Origin: Streptococcus mitis SK564
GTDB lineage: Bacteria > Bacillota > Bacilli > Lactobacillales > Streptococcaceae
Length of the DNA stretch: 64,000 nucleotides
Assembly (NCBI RefSeq): GCF_000148525.1
Contig: NZ_AEDU01000029.1
Coordinates: 1-64,000 of the forward strand
Direction: 5' to 3'
Shown: one piece after another, positions 34,740 through 42,570 of the stretch
Layout: every line of letters begins with the position of its first letter
Numbering within the stretch: position 1 is the stretch's first letter
The notes under the pieces: model-generated
Database searches by the model: none
Told to the model about the DNA's origin: nothing
Seen by the model: the letters and a program-made list of their open reading frames with translations, nothing else
Program-made: the position numbers and the translations under genes

Positions 34740-34938
34740 TAATACTCAATGAAAATTAAAGAGCAAATTAGGAAACTAGCCGCAGGTTGCTCAAAACACT
34801 GTTTTGAGGTTGTAGATGAAACTGACGAAGTCAGCTCAAAACACTGTTTTGAGGTTGTAGATGAAACTGACGAAGTCAGTAACCATACATATGGCAAGGC
34901 GACGTTGACGCGGTTTGAAGAGATTTTCGAAGAGTATA
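34740..34938 (+). repeat. BOX element, A-B-B-C type
   Basis: It starts TACTCAATGAAAATTAAAG (boxA) and ends GATTTTCGAAGAGTATA (boxC). Between them are two identical 45-bp boxB units at 34790-34834 and 34835-34879 (CTCAAAACACTGTTTTGAGG ... GACGAAGTCAG). BOX elements are non-coding pneumococcal repeats. The apparent 76-codon frame through it is not a gene. Confidence 0.93.
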
Positions 34939-35009
34939 AGTCAAAGCTAATCAAAAAATCTCACTATTCATTAGGTTAAAGGAGACCTGATCAAAGTGAG
35001 ATTGTAAAA

Positions 35010-35486
35010 TTATAGTAGATTTTGTATTGCCTCTTCAATTTGTTTTAGGTCTGTTTTTGAAGAGAAGCGTTCAAAGACCTGCCCATCACGACCGATGAGA
35101 AATTTAGCGAAATTCCATTCGATTCGTTTTCCTAGTGGACCAGATTTCTGGTCTTTCAACCAAACATAGAGGGGATCTGCCTCCTTACCGTTGACCTTGA
35201 TCTTGGCAAAACGTGGGAAAGTGGTTTGATAATGTAGGCTACAGAAGGCGTTGATTTCCTCTGCATTACCTGGTGCTTGTCCCATAAACTGATTGCAAGG
35301 GAAGTCTAAAATCTCAAAACCTTGTTCTTGATAACGATCATAGAGTTCTTGAAGTCCATGGTACTGGGGCGTTAAACCACATCCGGTAGCAGTATTAACA
35401 ACCAAGAGAACCTTACCACGATAGGCATTTAGTGGAGTTTCTTGCTTGTCTTGGTTTAAGACTGAAAAATCGTATAGTGAGGTCAT
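35010..35486 (-). CDS. gpx: Glutathione peroxidase-family thiol peroxidase
   Basis: The 158-residue protein has the family blocks NTATGCGLTPQYHGL with peroxidatic Cys36 (cysteine, not selenocysteine), LDFPCNQFMGQ and WNFAKFLIGRDG. It reduces hydrogen peroxide and alkyl peroxides, useful in a catalase-negative organism. It is the last gene of a minus-strand operon, overlapping the previous stop by four bases. The same gene follows the GH31 region in pneumococcus. Confidence 0.93.
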   Translation of the reverse strand: MTSLYDFSVLNQDKQETPLNAYRGKVLLVVNTATGCGLTPQYHGLQELYDRYQEQGFEILDFPCNQFMGQAPGNAEEINAFCSLHYQTTFPRFAKIKVNGKEADPLYVWLKDQKSGPLGKRIEWNFAKFLIGRDGQVFERFSSKTDLKQIEEAIQNLL

Positions 35487-36061
35487 TGATTGCTTTTCTC
35501 CTTCTGTTTGGTATTTTTAGGAGTCTTCTCCTCCTGTAGTGATAGAAATCCGTAGGTCAGGGTTCCGAAAATACTACCGATAATCAAGCCATACATCAGG
35601 AAAGGAACACTTTTATCGAATTGCATGAGCAACTTCCCAAAATCTGAAAAGGACATCTGCTGAACGAAGACTTTATGAAAGATGAGCAGGGTAAAGAGGC
35701 CAATCTGAAGACCGATAAACACAATCCAGCTTCGGAATTTGATTTGGGCTTTGCTGTAGGTTTTGAGGATGATTTCTGACTTGTCATCTTTTTCCAGATG
35801 GAGTTCTTTGACGGCTCTTTGAGTTTTTAAAGTAATGAAAAAAATGAGTCCAGAGTAAACGTAGGGCATAGCATAGCGAACGGCTTCTATGAAGCGTCCA
35901 AATAATAGATAAAACAAGAAGAGAAAGAAGGAAGAATAAACGATTTGGACCATGGAACGGGCACAAGCCTTGTAGATAATCTCTTGTCGGCATTCATCAA
36001 AAGGGCCCTGAATGTGAAAGAGATTTCGAAGTAGGCGAGTGGTGAAGTCTTCTTTTTTCAT
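35483..36061 (-). CDS. DUF3278-family membrane protein
   Basis: The 192-residue protein opens with the family signature MKKEDFTTRLLRNLFHIQGPFDECRQEIIYKA, followed by two TM pairs (about 38-75 and 110-170). The C-terminus is charged and cytoplasmic. It is a paralogue of the gene at 36684. The family occurs in streptococcal and lactobacillar operons with a small XRE regulator; its function is unknown. RBS AGGAGG precedes ATG 36061. Confidence 0.8.
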   Translation of the reverse strand: MKKEDFTTRLLRNLFHIQGPFDECRQEIIYKACARSMVQIVYSSFFLFLFYLLFGRFIEAVRYAMPYVYSGLIFFITLKTQRAVKELHLEKDDKSEIILKTYSKAQIKFRSWIVFIGLQIGLFTLLIFHKVFVQQMSFSDFGKLLMQFDKSVPFLMYGLIIGSIFGTLTYGFLSLQEEKTPKNTKQKEKSNQ

Positions 36062-36087
36062 ACTAGTAACCTCCTAAATGAGCAGTT

Positions 36088-36414
36088 TTACTGACTTTCT
36101 TTTACGAATTGATAGAGATAATAAAGATAAGTGATAGAAGAAAGGCTAGCGATAGTGAACAGTAAATAATATTTCCAATTGCTTGAGATGACCATCAGTT
36201 GTGGCAAAGATATAATCATAAAGCACAGTGCTAAGTTGAGTATGCGCGTTTTTTGGGAGTCAATCTTTAGATAAGTTAGTCCTTTGTTGAGGGCTGGAAT
36301 AAAGACTAGAAGGAGGAGTATCTCGCTGATTGGCAAGTTCCCTGAAATGATGATGAAGATGAGCAGTGAAGCAAACAAAAGATGATAGGTCAGTAAAGTT
36401 AGTAATGATTTCAT
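36088..36414 (-). CDS. Small membrane protein of the DUF3278 operon
   Basis: ATG 36414 is supported by GGAGG nine bases upstream. The 108-residue product has three to four hydrophobic segments (residues 1-24, 27-40, 60-78, 84-102) and no named domain. It lies between two DUF3278-related genes in the same operon. Confidence 0.7.
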   Translation of the reverse strand: MKSLLTLLTYHLLFASLLIFIIISGNLPISEILLLLVFIPALNKGLTYLKIDSQKTRILNLALCFMIISLPQLMVISSNWKYYLLFTIASLSSITYLYYLYQFVKESQ

Positions 36415-36424
36415 AGGGCACCTC

Positions 36425-36673
36425 CTACTCCTCATCTTGATCTTTCTTAGCTTTTGCAATGCGAAGTGAGTCGACAATATGCATCATCATTCCGAAAAAG
36501 AAAGCTCCCAGTATAGTTTTAAAAATATGTTTTGTATTTAGAAGAGAACTGATAAAATTTGGATTTTCACTTGTTAGGGTATCAATGAGTGGAATTATAA
36601 AAAATATCATTGTTCCATAAATCGAACCTGCTTTCAGACCAGGATAACGTAACTGTTTCTTTTCTTTTTTCAT
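36425..36673 (-). CDS. Half-length DUF3278 paralogue
   Basis: ATG 36673 follows AGGAGGAAACTC. The 82 residues (KKQLRYPGLKAGSIYGTMIFFI ... LRIAKAKKDQD) align with the C-terminal half of the neighbouring 36684 gene (KQLHYPGLKAGLFFGLWMFFIT ... RRIAKAKKNQD). It therefore looks like a duplicated gene that lost its N-terminal half but kept a good start. It has two TM helices. It is either functional as a short partner or on the way to decay. Confidence 0.7.
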   Translation of the reverse strand: MKKEKKQLRYPGLKAGSIYGTMIFFIIPLIDTLTSENPNFISSLLNTKHIFKTILGAFFFGMMMHIVDSLRIAKAKKDQDEE

Positions 36674-36683
36674 GAGTTTCCTC

Positions 36684-37226
36684 CTAATCATTATCCTGAT
36701 TTTTCTTGGCTTTTGCAATGCGACGGGAGATGAGAATCTGTATAACCACTCCAAAGAAGACAGACTGGAGGATACTTGAAAAAATATTTTTAAAAGCGAG
36801 AAGAGACTGAAGATAGTCCTGGCTCTCATCTAGCAGTATATGGAGAAGAGGGGTTATAAAAAACATCCATAGACCAAAGAACAAACCTGCTTTCAGACCA
36901 GGGTAATGTAGTTGCTTGCTTTCTTTCTCACTCAGCATATCTGGATCAATAGCTGTAATCCCTGTTTTTTTGGTTTGGGAGAGCACATAGAAAGCAGAAA
37001 TCATCGAAATGCCGAATACCACAATAGGATAGCCGATAGCGACAATTTGCGGGTATTTATAAGCGAGGACAAAGGGGATGAGATTTCCAAACGTCATCAG
37101 ATAAAAGAGGATGATAAAAACTTGATTGCCGATACGATCAGCCTCGCGTCGTTTGTGTTCATCAAGTGGTCCTGAAATGCCATAAATGCGTTTGATAAGT
37201 TTTTCAGTGAAGGTTTCTTTTTTCAT
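36684..37226 (-). CDS. DUF3278-family membrane protein
   Basis: The 180-residue protein opens KKETFTEKLIKRIYGISGPLDEHKRREADRIGN, the DUF3278 signature, with four TM segments and a YPGLKAG motif before the second pair. It is the first structural gene after the XRE regulator, which lies 15 bp upstream. Function unknown; association with membrane stress or competence-type regulons has not been shown here. Confidence 0.8.
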   Translation of the reverse strand: MKKETFTEKLIKRIYGISGPLDEHKRREADRIGNQVFIILFYLMTFGNLIPFVLAYKYPQIVAIGYPIVVFGISMISAFYVLSQTKKTGITAIDPDMLSEKESKQLHYPGLKAGLFFGLWMFFITPLLHILLDESQDYLQSLLAFKNIFSSILQSVFFGVVIQILISRRIAKAKKNQDND

Positions 37227-37241
37227 GAGTTGGCTCCTTTT

Positions 37242-37436
37242 TTAAAAATTATCCTCCCAAAAGAGACTGTTGAGGTCAGTTTGGAGGCTACGAGCGAGAT
37301 TGAGACAGAGTTCCAGGGTTGGATTGTACTTGTCGTTTTCAATCATATTGATGGTTTGTCTCGAGACACCGATATCCTTGGCGAGCTCGAGCTGGGAAAT
37401 GCCTAGTTCCTTGCGAAATTCTTTCACACGATTCAT
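37242..37436 (-). CDS. Small XRE regulator of the DUF3278 operon
   Basis: The 64-residue protein is almost only a helix-turn-helix (RVKEFRKELGISQLELAKDIGVSRQTINMIENDKYNPTLELCLNLARSL). It belongs to the short YvaO/DUF-associated regulators that control adjacent membrane-protein genes. It starts at ATG 37436 behind AAAGGAGA and heads the operon that ends with gpx. Operator-like repeats overlap its promoter. Confidence 0.9.
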   Translation of the reverse strand: MNRVKEFRKELGISQLELAKDIGVSRQTINMIENDKYNPTLELCLNLARSLQTDLNSLFWEDNF

Positions 37437-37464
37437 CTGTTCTCCTTTCTGATTTGTGTCGTAT

Positions 37465-37516
37465 ATATTTGACCATATTATATTATTCTATAGAGCGATT
37501 GTCAAGCATATTTGAC
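37465..37516 (-). promoter_or_regulatory. Promoter and operator of the XRE/DUF3278/gpx operon
   Basis: On the minus strand TTGACA (37505-37500), a 17-bp spacer and TATAAT (37482-37477) match consensus. The plus-strand sequence ATATTTGAC occurs on both sides, at 37465-37473 and 37508-37516, which suggests autoregulation by the small repressor. Confidence 0.75.
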
Positions 37517-37556
37517 ATATTTCTTAAAGAAATCTTACTTGTTTTTGGCCTATTTG

Positions 37557-37593
37557 TCTGACTAGTGCAAGCTAGTCAGATTTGTGGTAAAAT
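37557..37593 (+). promoter_or_regulatory. rsmH promoter with upstream hairpin
   Basis: A perfect hairpin TCTGACTAG/CTAGTCAGA (37557-37580) is followed by an extended -10, TG-G-TAAAAT (37585-37593), 9 bases before the ATG. The very short leader would leave little room for a ribosome site, so the real transcript may start further upstream. Confidence 0.45.
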
Positions 37594-37602
37594 AGATAAG
37601 AT

Positions 37603-38553
37603 ATGACAAAAGAATTTCATCATGTAACGGTCTTACTCCATGAGACGATTGATATGCTCGACGTAAAGCCTGACGGTATCTACGTTGATGCGACTTTGGG
37701 TGGAGCAGGCCACAGCGAATATTTATTAAGTAAATTAAGTGAAAAAGGCCATCTCTATGCCTTTGATCAGGACCAGAATGCCATTGACAATGCGCAAAAA
37801 CGTTTGGCACCCTATATCGAAAAAGGGATGGTAACCTTTATCAAGGATAACTTCCGTCATTTACAGGCACGTTTGCGCGAAGCTGGTGTTCAGGAAATTG
37901 ATGGAATTTGTTATGACTTGGGAGTGTCTAGTCCTCAATTGGACCAGCGTGAGCGTGGTTTTTCTTATAAAAAGGATGCGCCACTGGACATGCGGATGAA
38001 TCAGGATGCTAGTCTGACAGCCTATGAAGTGGTGAACAATTATGACTATCATGACTTGGTTCGTATTTTCTTCAAGTATGGCGAGGATAAATTTTCTAAA
38101 CAGATTGCCCGCAAGATTGAACAAGCGCGTGATCTGAAACCTATCGAGACTACGACTGAATTGGCAGAAATTATCAAGTCGGCCAAGCCTGCCAAGGAGC
38201 TCAAGAAGAAGGGTCATCCTGCTAAGCAGATTTTCCAGGCTATTCGAATTGAAGTCAATGATGAACTGGGAGCGGCAGATGAGTCCATCCAGCAGGCTAT
38301 GGATATGTTGGCTCTGGATGGTAGGATTTCAGTGATTACCTTTCATTCCTTGGAAGACCGTTTGACCAAGCAATTGTTCAAGGAAGCTTCAACGGTTGAA
38401 GTTCCAAAAGGCTTACCCTTCATCCCAGATGATCTCAAGCCCAAGATGGAATTGGTGTCCCGTAAGCCAATCTTGCCAAGTGCAGAAGAATTAGAAGCCA
38501 ATAACCGCTCGCACTCAGCCAAGTTGCGCGTGGCCAGAAAAATTCACAAGTAA
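37603..38553 (+). CDS. rsmH: 16S rRNA m4C1402 methyltransferase RsmH (MraW)
   Basis: The 316-residue SAM-dependent enzyme N4-methylates C1402 of 16S rRNA. The opening [14 protein letters not shown], the SAM-binding [18 protein letters not shown], the [11 protein letters not shown] block and [15 protein letters not shown] are all family hallmarks. It is the first gene of the cell-division cluster, ten bases before ftsL. Same order as in pneumococcus (mraW-ftsL-pbpX-mraY). Confidence 0.97.
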   Translation: MTKEFHHVTVLLHETIDMLDVKPDGIYVDATLGGAGHSEYLLSKLSEKGHLYAFDQDQNAIDNAQKRLAPYIEKGMVTFIKDNFRHLQARLREAGVQEIDGICYDLGVSSPQLDQRERGFSYKKDAPLDMRMNQDASLTAYEVVNNYDYHDLVRIFFKYGEDKFSKQIARKIEQARDLKPIETTTELAEIIKSAKPAKELKKKGHPAKQIFQAIRIEVNDELGAADESIQQAMDMLALDGRISVITFHSLEDRLTKQLFKEASTVEVPKGLPFIPDDLKPKMELVSRKPILPSAEELEANNRSHSAKLRVARKIHK

Positions 38554-38563
38554 GAGGAAAAAG

Positions 38564-38881
38564 ATGGCAGAAAGAATAGAAAAAACAGGTCAAATACTAC
38601 AGATGCAACTTAAACGGTTTTCGCGTGTGGAAAAAGCTTTTTACTTTTCCATTGCTATAACCACTCTTATTGTAGCCATTAGTATTATTTTTATGCAGAC
38701 CAAGCTTTTGCAAGTACAGAATGATTTGACAAAAATCAATGCGCAGATAGAGGAAAAGAAGACCGAATTGGACGATGCCAAGCAAGAGGTCAATGAACTA
38801 TTACGTGCAGAACGTTTGAAAGAAATTGCCAATTCACACGATTTGCAATTAAACAATGAAAATATTCGAATAGCGGAGTAA
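38564..38881 (+). CDS. ftsL: Cell division protein FtsL
   Basis: The 105-residue bitopic protein has a basic cytoplasmic N-terminus, one TM helix at about 27-48 and an extracellular coiled coil (VQNDLTKINAQIEEKKTELDDAKQEVNELL). It joins the FtsB-DivIC-type divisome complex that activates septal peptidoglycan synthesis. It lies between rsmH and pbp2x with three bases to the latter. Confidence 0.93.
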   Translation: MAERIEKTGQILQMQLKRFSRVEKAFYFSIAITTLIVAISIIFMQTKLLQVQNDLTKINAQIEEKKTELDDAKQEVNELLRAERLKEIANSHDLQLNNENIRIAE

Positions 38882-38884
38882 GAT

Positions 38885-41137
38885 ATGAAGTGGACAAAAA
38901 GAGTAATCCGTTATGCGACGAAAAATCGGAAATCGCCGGCTGAAAACAGACGCAGAGTTGGAAAAAGTCTGAGTTTATTATCTGTCTTTGTTTTTGCCGT
39001 TTTTTTAGTCAATTTTGCGGTCATTATTGGGACGGGCACTCGCTTTGGAACAGATTTAGCGAAGGAAGCTAAGAAGGTTCATCAAACCACCCGTATAGTT
39101 CCTGCCAAACGTGGGACTATTTATGACCGAAATGGAGTCCCAATTGCTGAGGATGCAACCTCCTATAATGTCTATGCGGTTATTGATGAGAACTATAAGT
39201 CAGCAACGGGTAAGATTCTTTACGTAGAAAAAACACAATTTAACAAGGTTGCAGAGGTCTTTCATAAGTATCTGGACATGGAAGAATCTTATGTAAGAGA
39301 GCAACTCTCGCAACCTAATCTCAAGCAAGTTTCCTTTGGAGCAAAGGGCAATGGGATTACCTATGCCAATATGATGGCTATTAAAAAGGATTTGAAAGAC
39401 GCTAGTGTTGAAGGAATTGACTTCACAACTAGCCCTAATAGAAGCTATCCAAATGGACAATTCGCTTCTAGTTTTATTGGTTTGGCCCAACTCCATGAAA
39501 ATGAGGATGGTAGCAAGAGTTTGCTGGGAACTTCTGGGATGGAGAGTTCCTTGAACAGTATTCTTGCAGGGAAAGACGGTATTATTACCTATGAAAAAGA
39601 TCGTCTGGGTAATATTGTCCCTGGAACAGAACAAGTTTCCCAACAAACGGTAGATGGCAAGGATGTTTATACAACATTGTCTAGTCCGCTACAATCTTTC
39701 ATGGAAACTCAGATGGATGCCTTTCTAGAAAAAGTAAAAGGTAAGTATATGACCGCGACCTTGGTCAGTGCAAAGACCGGTGAAATCCTCGCTACCACCC
39801 AACGACCTACCTTTAATGCAGATACTAAAGAAGGAATCACTGAGGACTTTGTTTGGCGTGATATTCTTTATCAAAGTAACTATGAACCAGGATCAGCCAT
39901 GAAGGTTATGACGTTAGCTTCTTCTATTGATAATAATACCTTCCCAAGTGGAGAATACTTCAATAGCAGTGAATTCAAAATAGCGGATGCGACGACTCGA
40001 GATTGGGATGTTAATGAAGGTTTGACTACTGGTGGGATGATGACTTTCTTACAAGGTTTCGCTCACTCCAGTAATGTTGGAATGAGTCTACTTGAACAAA
40101 AAATGGGAGATGCTACTTGGTTGGATTATCTAAAACGCTTTAAATTTGGGGTTCCAACTCGCTTTGGCTTGACAGATGAATACGCTGGTCAACTTCCAGC
40201 TGATAATATTGTTAGTATTGCTCAAAGCTCATTTGGGCAAGGAATTTCAGTGACACAAACACAAATGCTTCGTGCCTTTACAGCTATTGCTAATGATGGA
40301 GTTATGCTGGAGCCAAAATTTATAAGTGCTATTTATGATACTAACAATCAGTCTGTACGTAAGTCACAAAAAGAAATAGTAGGAAATCCTGTTTCCAAAG
40401 AGGCAGCAAGCACAACTCGAAATCACATGATCTTAGTTGGGACGGACCCTCTATATGGAACTATGTATAATCACTACACAGGAAAGCCAATTATAACAGT
40501 TCCTGGACAAAATGTAGCAGTTAAATCCGGTACGGCTCAAATCGCTGATGAGAAAAATGGAGGATACTTGGTTGGTTCTACCAATTATATTTTCTCAGCT
40601 GTGACTATGAATCCTGCTGAAAATCCTGATTTTATCTTGTATGTAACGGTTCAACAGCCTGAGCATTATTCAGGTATCCAGTTGGGAGAATTTGCCACCC
40701 CAATCTTGGAGCGGGCTTCAGCTATGAAAGAATCTCTCAATCTTCAATCTCCAGCCAAAAATTTAGATAAAGTTACGACAGAATCTTCTTATGCAATGCC
40801 TAGCATCAAGGATATTTCACCTGGTGAGTTGGCGGAAGCCTTACGCCGAAATATTGTGCAACCAATCGTTGTAGGTACTGGAACAAAGATTAAAGAGACT
40901 TCTGTAGAAGAAGGGACCAATCTTGCACCAAACCAACAAGTTCTCCTTTTATCGGATAAGGTAGAAGAAATTCCAGACATGTATGGCTGGAAAAAAGAGA
41001 CTGCCGAGACCTTTGCTAAATGGTTGGATATTGAACTGGAATTTGAAGGTTCAGGTTCCGTTGTTCAGAAGCAAGATGTTCGGACTAATACAGCTATCAA
41101 AAACATTAAAAAAATTAAATTAACTTTAGGAGACTAA
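38885..41137 (+). CDS. pbpX: Penicillin-binding protein 2x with resistance-type substitutions
   Basis: The 750-residue class B transpeptidase cross-links septal peptidoglycan; the length equals pneumococcal PBP2x. It has a TM helix at about 30-50, a dimerisation domain, the transpeptidase domain and two PASTA domains at the end. Active-site motifs are S337-A-M-K340 (normally STMK), S395-S-N397 and K547-S-G-T550 preceded by V546. Relative to the R6 sequence as I recall it, T338A, I371T, R384G, N514H and L546V are present, all reported in beta-lactam-resistant mosaic alleles. Many further differences in the transpeptidase part indicate mosaicism or a non-pneumococcal background. Confidence 0.96.
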   Translation: MKWTKRVIRYATKNRKSPAENRRRVGKSLSLLSVFVFAVFLVNFAVIIGTGTRFGTDLAKEAKKVHQTTRIVPAKRGTIYDRNGVPIAEDATSYNVYAVIDENYKSATGKILYVEKTQFNKVAEVFHKYLDMEESYVREQLSQPNLKQVSFGAKGNGITYANMMAIKKDLKDASVEGIDFTTSPNRSYPNGQFASSFIGLAQLHENEDGSKSLLGTSGMESSLNSILAGKDGIITYEKDRLGNIVPGTEQVSQQTVDGKDVYTTLSSPLQSFMETQMDAFLEKVKGKYMTATLVSAKTGEILATTQRPTFNADTKEGITEDFVWRDILYQSNYEPGSAMKVMTLASSIDNNTFPSGEYFNSSEFKIADATTRDWDVNEGLTTGGMMTFLQGFAHSSNVGMSLLEQKMGDATWLDYLKRFKFGVPTRFGLTDEYAGQLPADNIVSIAQSSFGQGISVTQTQMLRAFTAIANDGVMLEPKFISAIYDTNNQSVRKSQKEIVGNPVSKEAASTTRNHMILVGTDPLYGTMYNHYTGKPIITVPGQNVAVKSGTAQIADEKNGGYLVGSTNYIFSAVTMNPAENPDFILYVTVQQPEHYSGIQLGEFATPILERASAMKESLNLQSPAKNLDKVTTESSYAMPSIKDISPGELAEALRRNIVQPIVVGTGTKIKETSVEEGTNLAPNQQVLLLSDKVEEIPDMYGWKKETAETFAKWLDIELEFEGSGSVVQKQDVRTNTAIKNIKKIKLTLGD

Positions 41138-41138
41138 T

Positions 41139-42119
41139 ATGTTTATTTCTATTAGTGCTGGAATTGTGACATTTTTACTAACTTTAGTAGGAATTCCGGC
41201 CTTTATCCAATTTTATAGAAAGGCGCAAATTACAGGCCAGCAGATGCATGAGGATGTTAAACAGCACCAGGCAAAAGCTGGGACTCCTACAATGGGGGGA
41301 CTTGTTTTCCTCATTGCTGCAGTTGTGGTGAGTTTCCTCGTCGCTCTTTTTTCGAAACAATTGACCAATAATGTTGGTATGATTTTGTTTATTTTGGTCT
41401 TGTATGGCTTGGTTGGTTTTTTAGATGACTTTCTCAAGGTCTTCCGAAAGATCAATGAGGGGCTAAACCCCAAACAGAAATTGGCTCTTCAGCTGCTAGG
41501 TGGCGTCATTTTCTACCTTTTTTATGAGCGTGGGGGCGATATGCTTTCAGTCTTTGGTTACCAAGTGCATCTAGGGATTTTCTATATTCTTTTCGCCCTT
41601 TTCTGGCTAGTTGGTTTTTCAAACGCAGTCAACTTGACTGACGGCATTGACGGTCTGGCTAGTATTTCAGTCGTGATTAGTTTGTCTGCCTATGGAGTTA
41701 TTGCCTATGTGCAAGGTCAGATGGATATTCTTCTAGTGATTCTTGCCATGATTGGTGGTTTGCTTGGTTTCTTTGTCTTTAACCATAAGCCTGCTAAGGT
41801 CTTTATGGGGGATGTGGGAAGTTTAGCTCTCGGTGGAATGCTGGCAGCTATCTCTATGGCCCTCCACCAAGAATGGACTCTCTTGATTATCGGAATTGTT
41901 TATGTTTTTGAAACAACTTCAGTCATGATGCAAGTCAGTTATTTCAAAATGACTGGTGGCAAACGTATTTTCCGCATGACGCCTGTGCATCACCATTTTG
42001 AGCTTGGAGGATTGTCTGGTAAAGGAAATCCATGGAGCGAGTGGAAGGTTGACTTCTTCTTTTGGGGAGTGGGACTTCTAGCAAGTCTCTTGACCCTAGC
42101 AATTTTGTATTTGATGTAA
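41139..42119 (+). CDS. mraY: Phospho-MurNAc-pentapeptide transferase MraY
   Basis: The 326-residue integral membrane enzyme makes lipid I from UDP-MurNAc-pentapeptide and undecaprenyl phosphate. About ten TM helices are seen. Family motifs include [11 protein letters not shown] (about 49-59), the DDFLK acidic pair (about 95-99), [13 protein letters not shown] (about 167-179) and [10 protein letters not shown] (about 284-293). It starts two bases after the pbp2x stop and ends the division cluster before a terminator. Confidence 0.97.
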   Translation: MFISISAGIVTFLLTLVGIPAFIQFYRKAQITGQQMHEDVKQHQAKAGTPTMGGLVFLIAAVVVSFLVALFSKQLTNNVGMILFILVLYGLVGFLDDFLKVFRKINEGLNPKQKLALQLLGGVIFYLFYERGGDMLSVFGYQVHLGIFYILFALFWLVGFSNAVNLTDGIDGLASISVVISLSAYGVIAYVQGQMDILLVILAMIGGLLGFFVFNHKPAKVFMGDVGSLALGGMLAAISMALHQEWTLLIIGIVYVFETTSVMMQVSYFKMTGGKRIFRMTPVHHHFELGGLSGKGNPWSEWKVDFFFWGVGLLASLLTLAILYLM

Positions 42120-42125
42120 GAATGG

Positions 42126-42150
42126 CACCCTGATGTTTCAGGGTGTTTTT
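42126..42150 (+). terminator. mraY terminator
   Basis: CACCCTGA (42126-42133) pairs with TCAGGGTG (42138-42145), followed by TTTTT. Confidence 0.9.
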
Positions 42151-42168
42151 GCTTTTTAAAAAATATTG

Positions 42169-42217
42169 GTCAATTAAAGTCAAATCCCTTGACCTTTTCT
42201 GACTAATGTAGTATATT
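42169..42217 (+). promoter_or_regulatory. clpL promoter with CtsR-type box
   Basis: GGTCAATTAAAGTCAAA (42169-42185) fits the CtsR heptad repeat with small deviations. Immediately after come TTGACC (42189-42194), a 17-bp spacer and TATATT (42212-42217). CtsR represses clp genes in Gram-positive bacteria. Confidence 0.65.
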
Positions 42218-42254
42218 ATGAACGTAAGGTAAATGAAAGCCTTACTCGAACACT

Positions 42255-42367
42255 TATACTCAATGAAAATCAAAGAGCAAACTAGGAAGCTAGCCGCAGG
42301 TTTTCAAAACACTGTTTTGAGGTTGCAGATAGAGCTGACGTGGTTTGAAGAGATTTTCGAAGAGTAT
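42255..42367 (+). repeat. BOX element, A-C type
   Basis: TATACTCAATGAAAATCAAA opens boxA and GATTTTCGAAGAGTATT closes boxC. No full boxB unit lies between. It sits in the leader region between the CtsR-type promoter and clpL. Confidence 0.9.
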
Positions 42368-42398
42368 TATTTAAAGTAAAATAGAAAGAGGTGTGTCT

Positions 42399-42488
42399 AT
42401 GTTTAATCTAGAAATCTTCAGAAGTAAAGATAGTCTACTCCTGCTTGAAAAAGAAAAACCAGAAATAGTACCTAGAGTAGCCATTTAG
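42399..42488 (+). CDS. Possible 29-residue peptide upstream of clpL
   Basis: ATG 42399 follows AAAGAGGTG with good spacing. The frame encodes MFNLEIFRSKDSLLLLEKEK and nine more residues, ending at TAG 42488. It is not similar to anything I know. It could be an upstream peptide or the remains of a longer gene. Confidence 0.35.
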   Translation: MFNLEIFRSKDSLLLLEKEKPEIVPRVAI

Positions 42489-42512
42489 CTAGTCTAAATT
42501 TTTTAAAACAAA

Positions 42513-42529
42513 GGTCAAAGATAGTCAAT
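42513..42529 (+). promoter_or_regulatory. CtsR-type box next to clpL
   Basis: GGTCAAAGATAGTCAAT matches the CtsR direct heptad repeat (GGTCAAA-N3-GTCAA). It lies 41 bases before the clpL ATG. Confidence 0.65.
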
Positions 42530-42570
42530 GTCAGTGATCATAACTAAGTAAACAAAAAGAGGTAAAGAAT

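Noticed and set aside
34749-34979. 76-codon plus-strand ORF with repeated SKHCFEVVDETDEV peptide
   Set aside because: It is a translation of the BOX element; the peptide repeat is the duplicated boxB unit. No ribosome site is specific to it.
35010-35486. Selenoprotein glutathione peroxidase
   Set aside because: The active-site codon encodes cysteine and no in-frame TGA is needed.
39200-39646. 148-codon minus-strand ORF inside pbp2x
   Set aside because: It lies entirely opposite a well-conserved gene, and has no ribosome site or recognisable domain.
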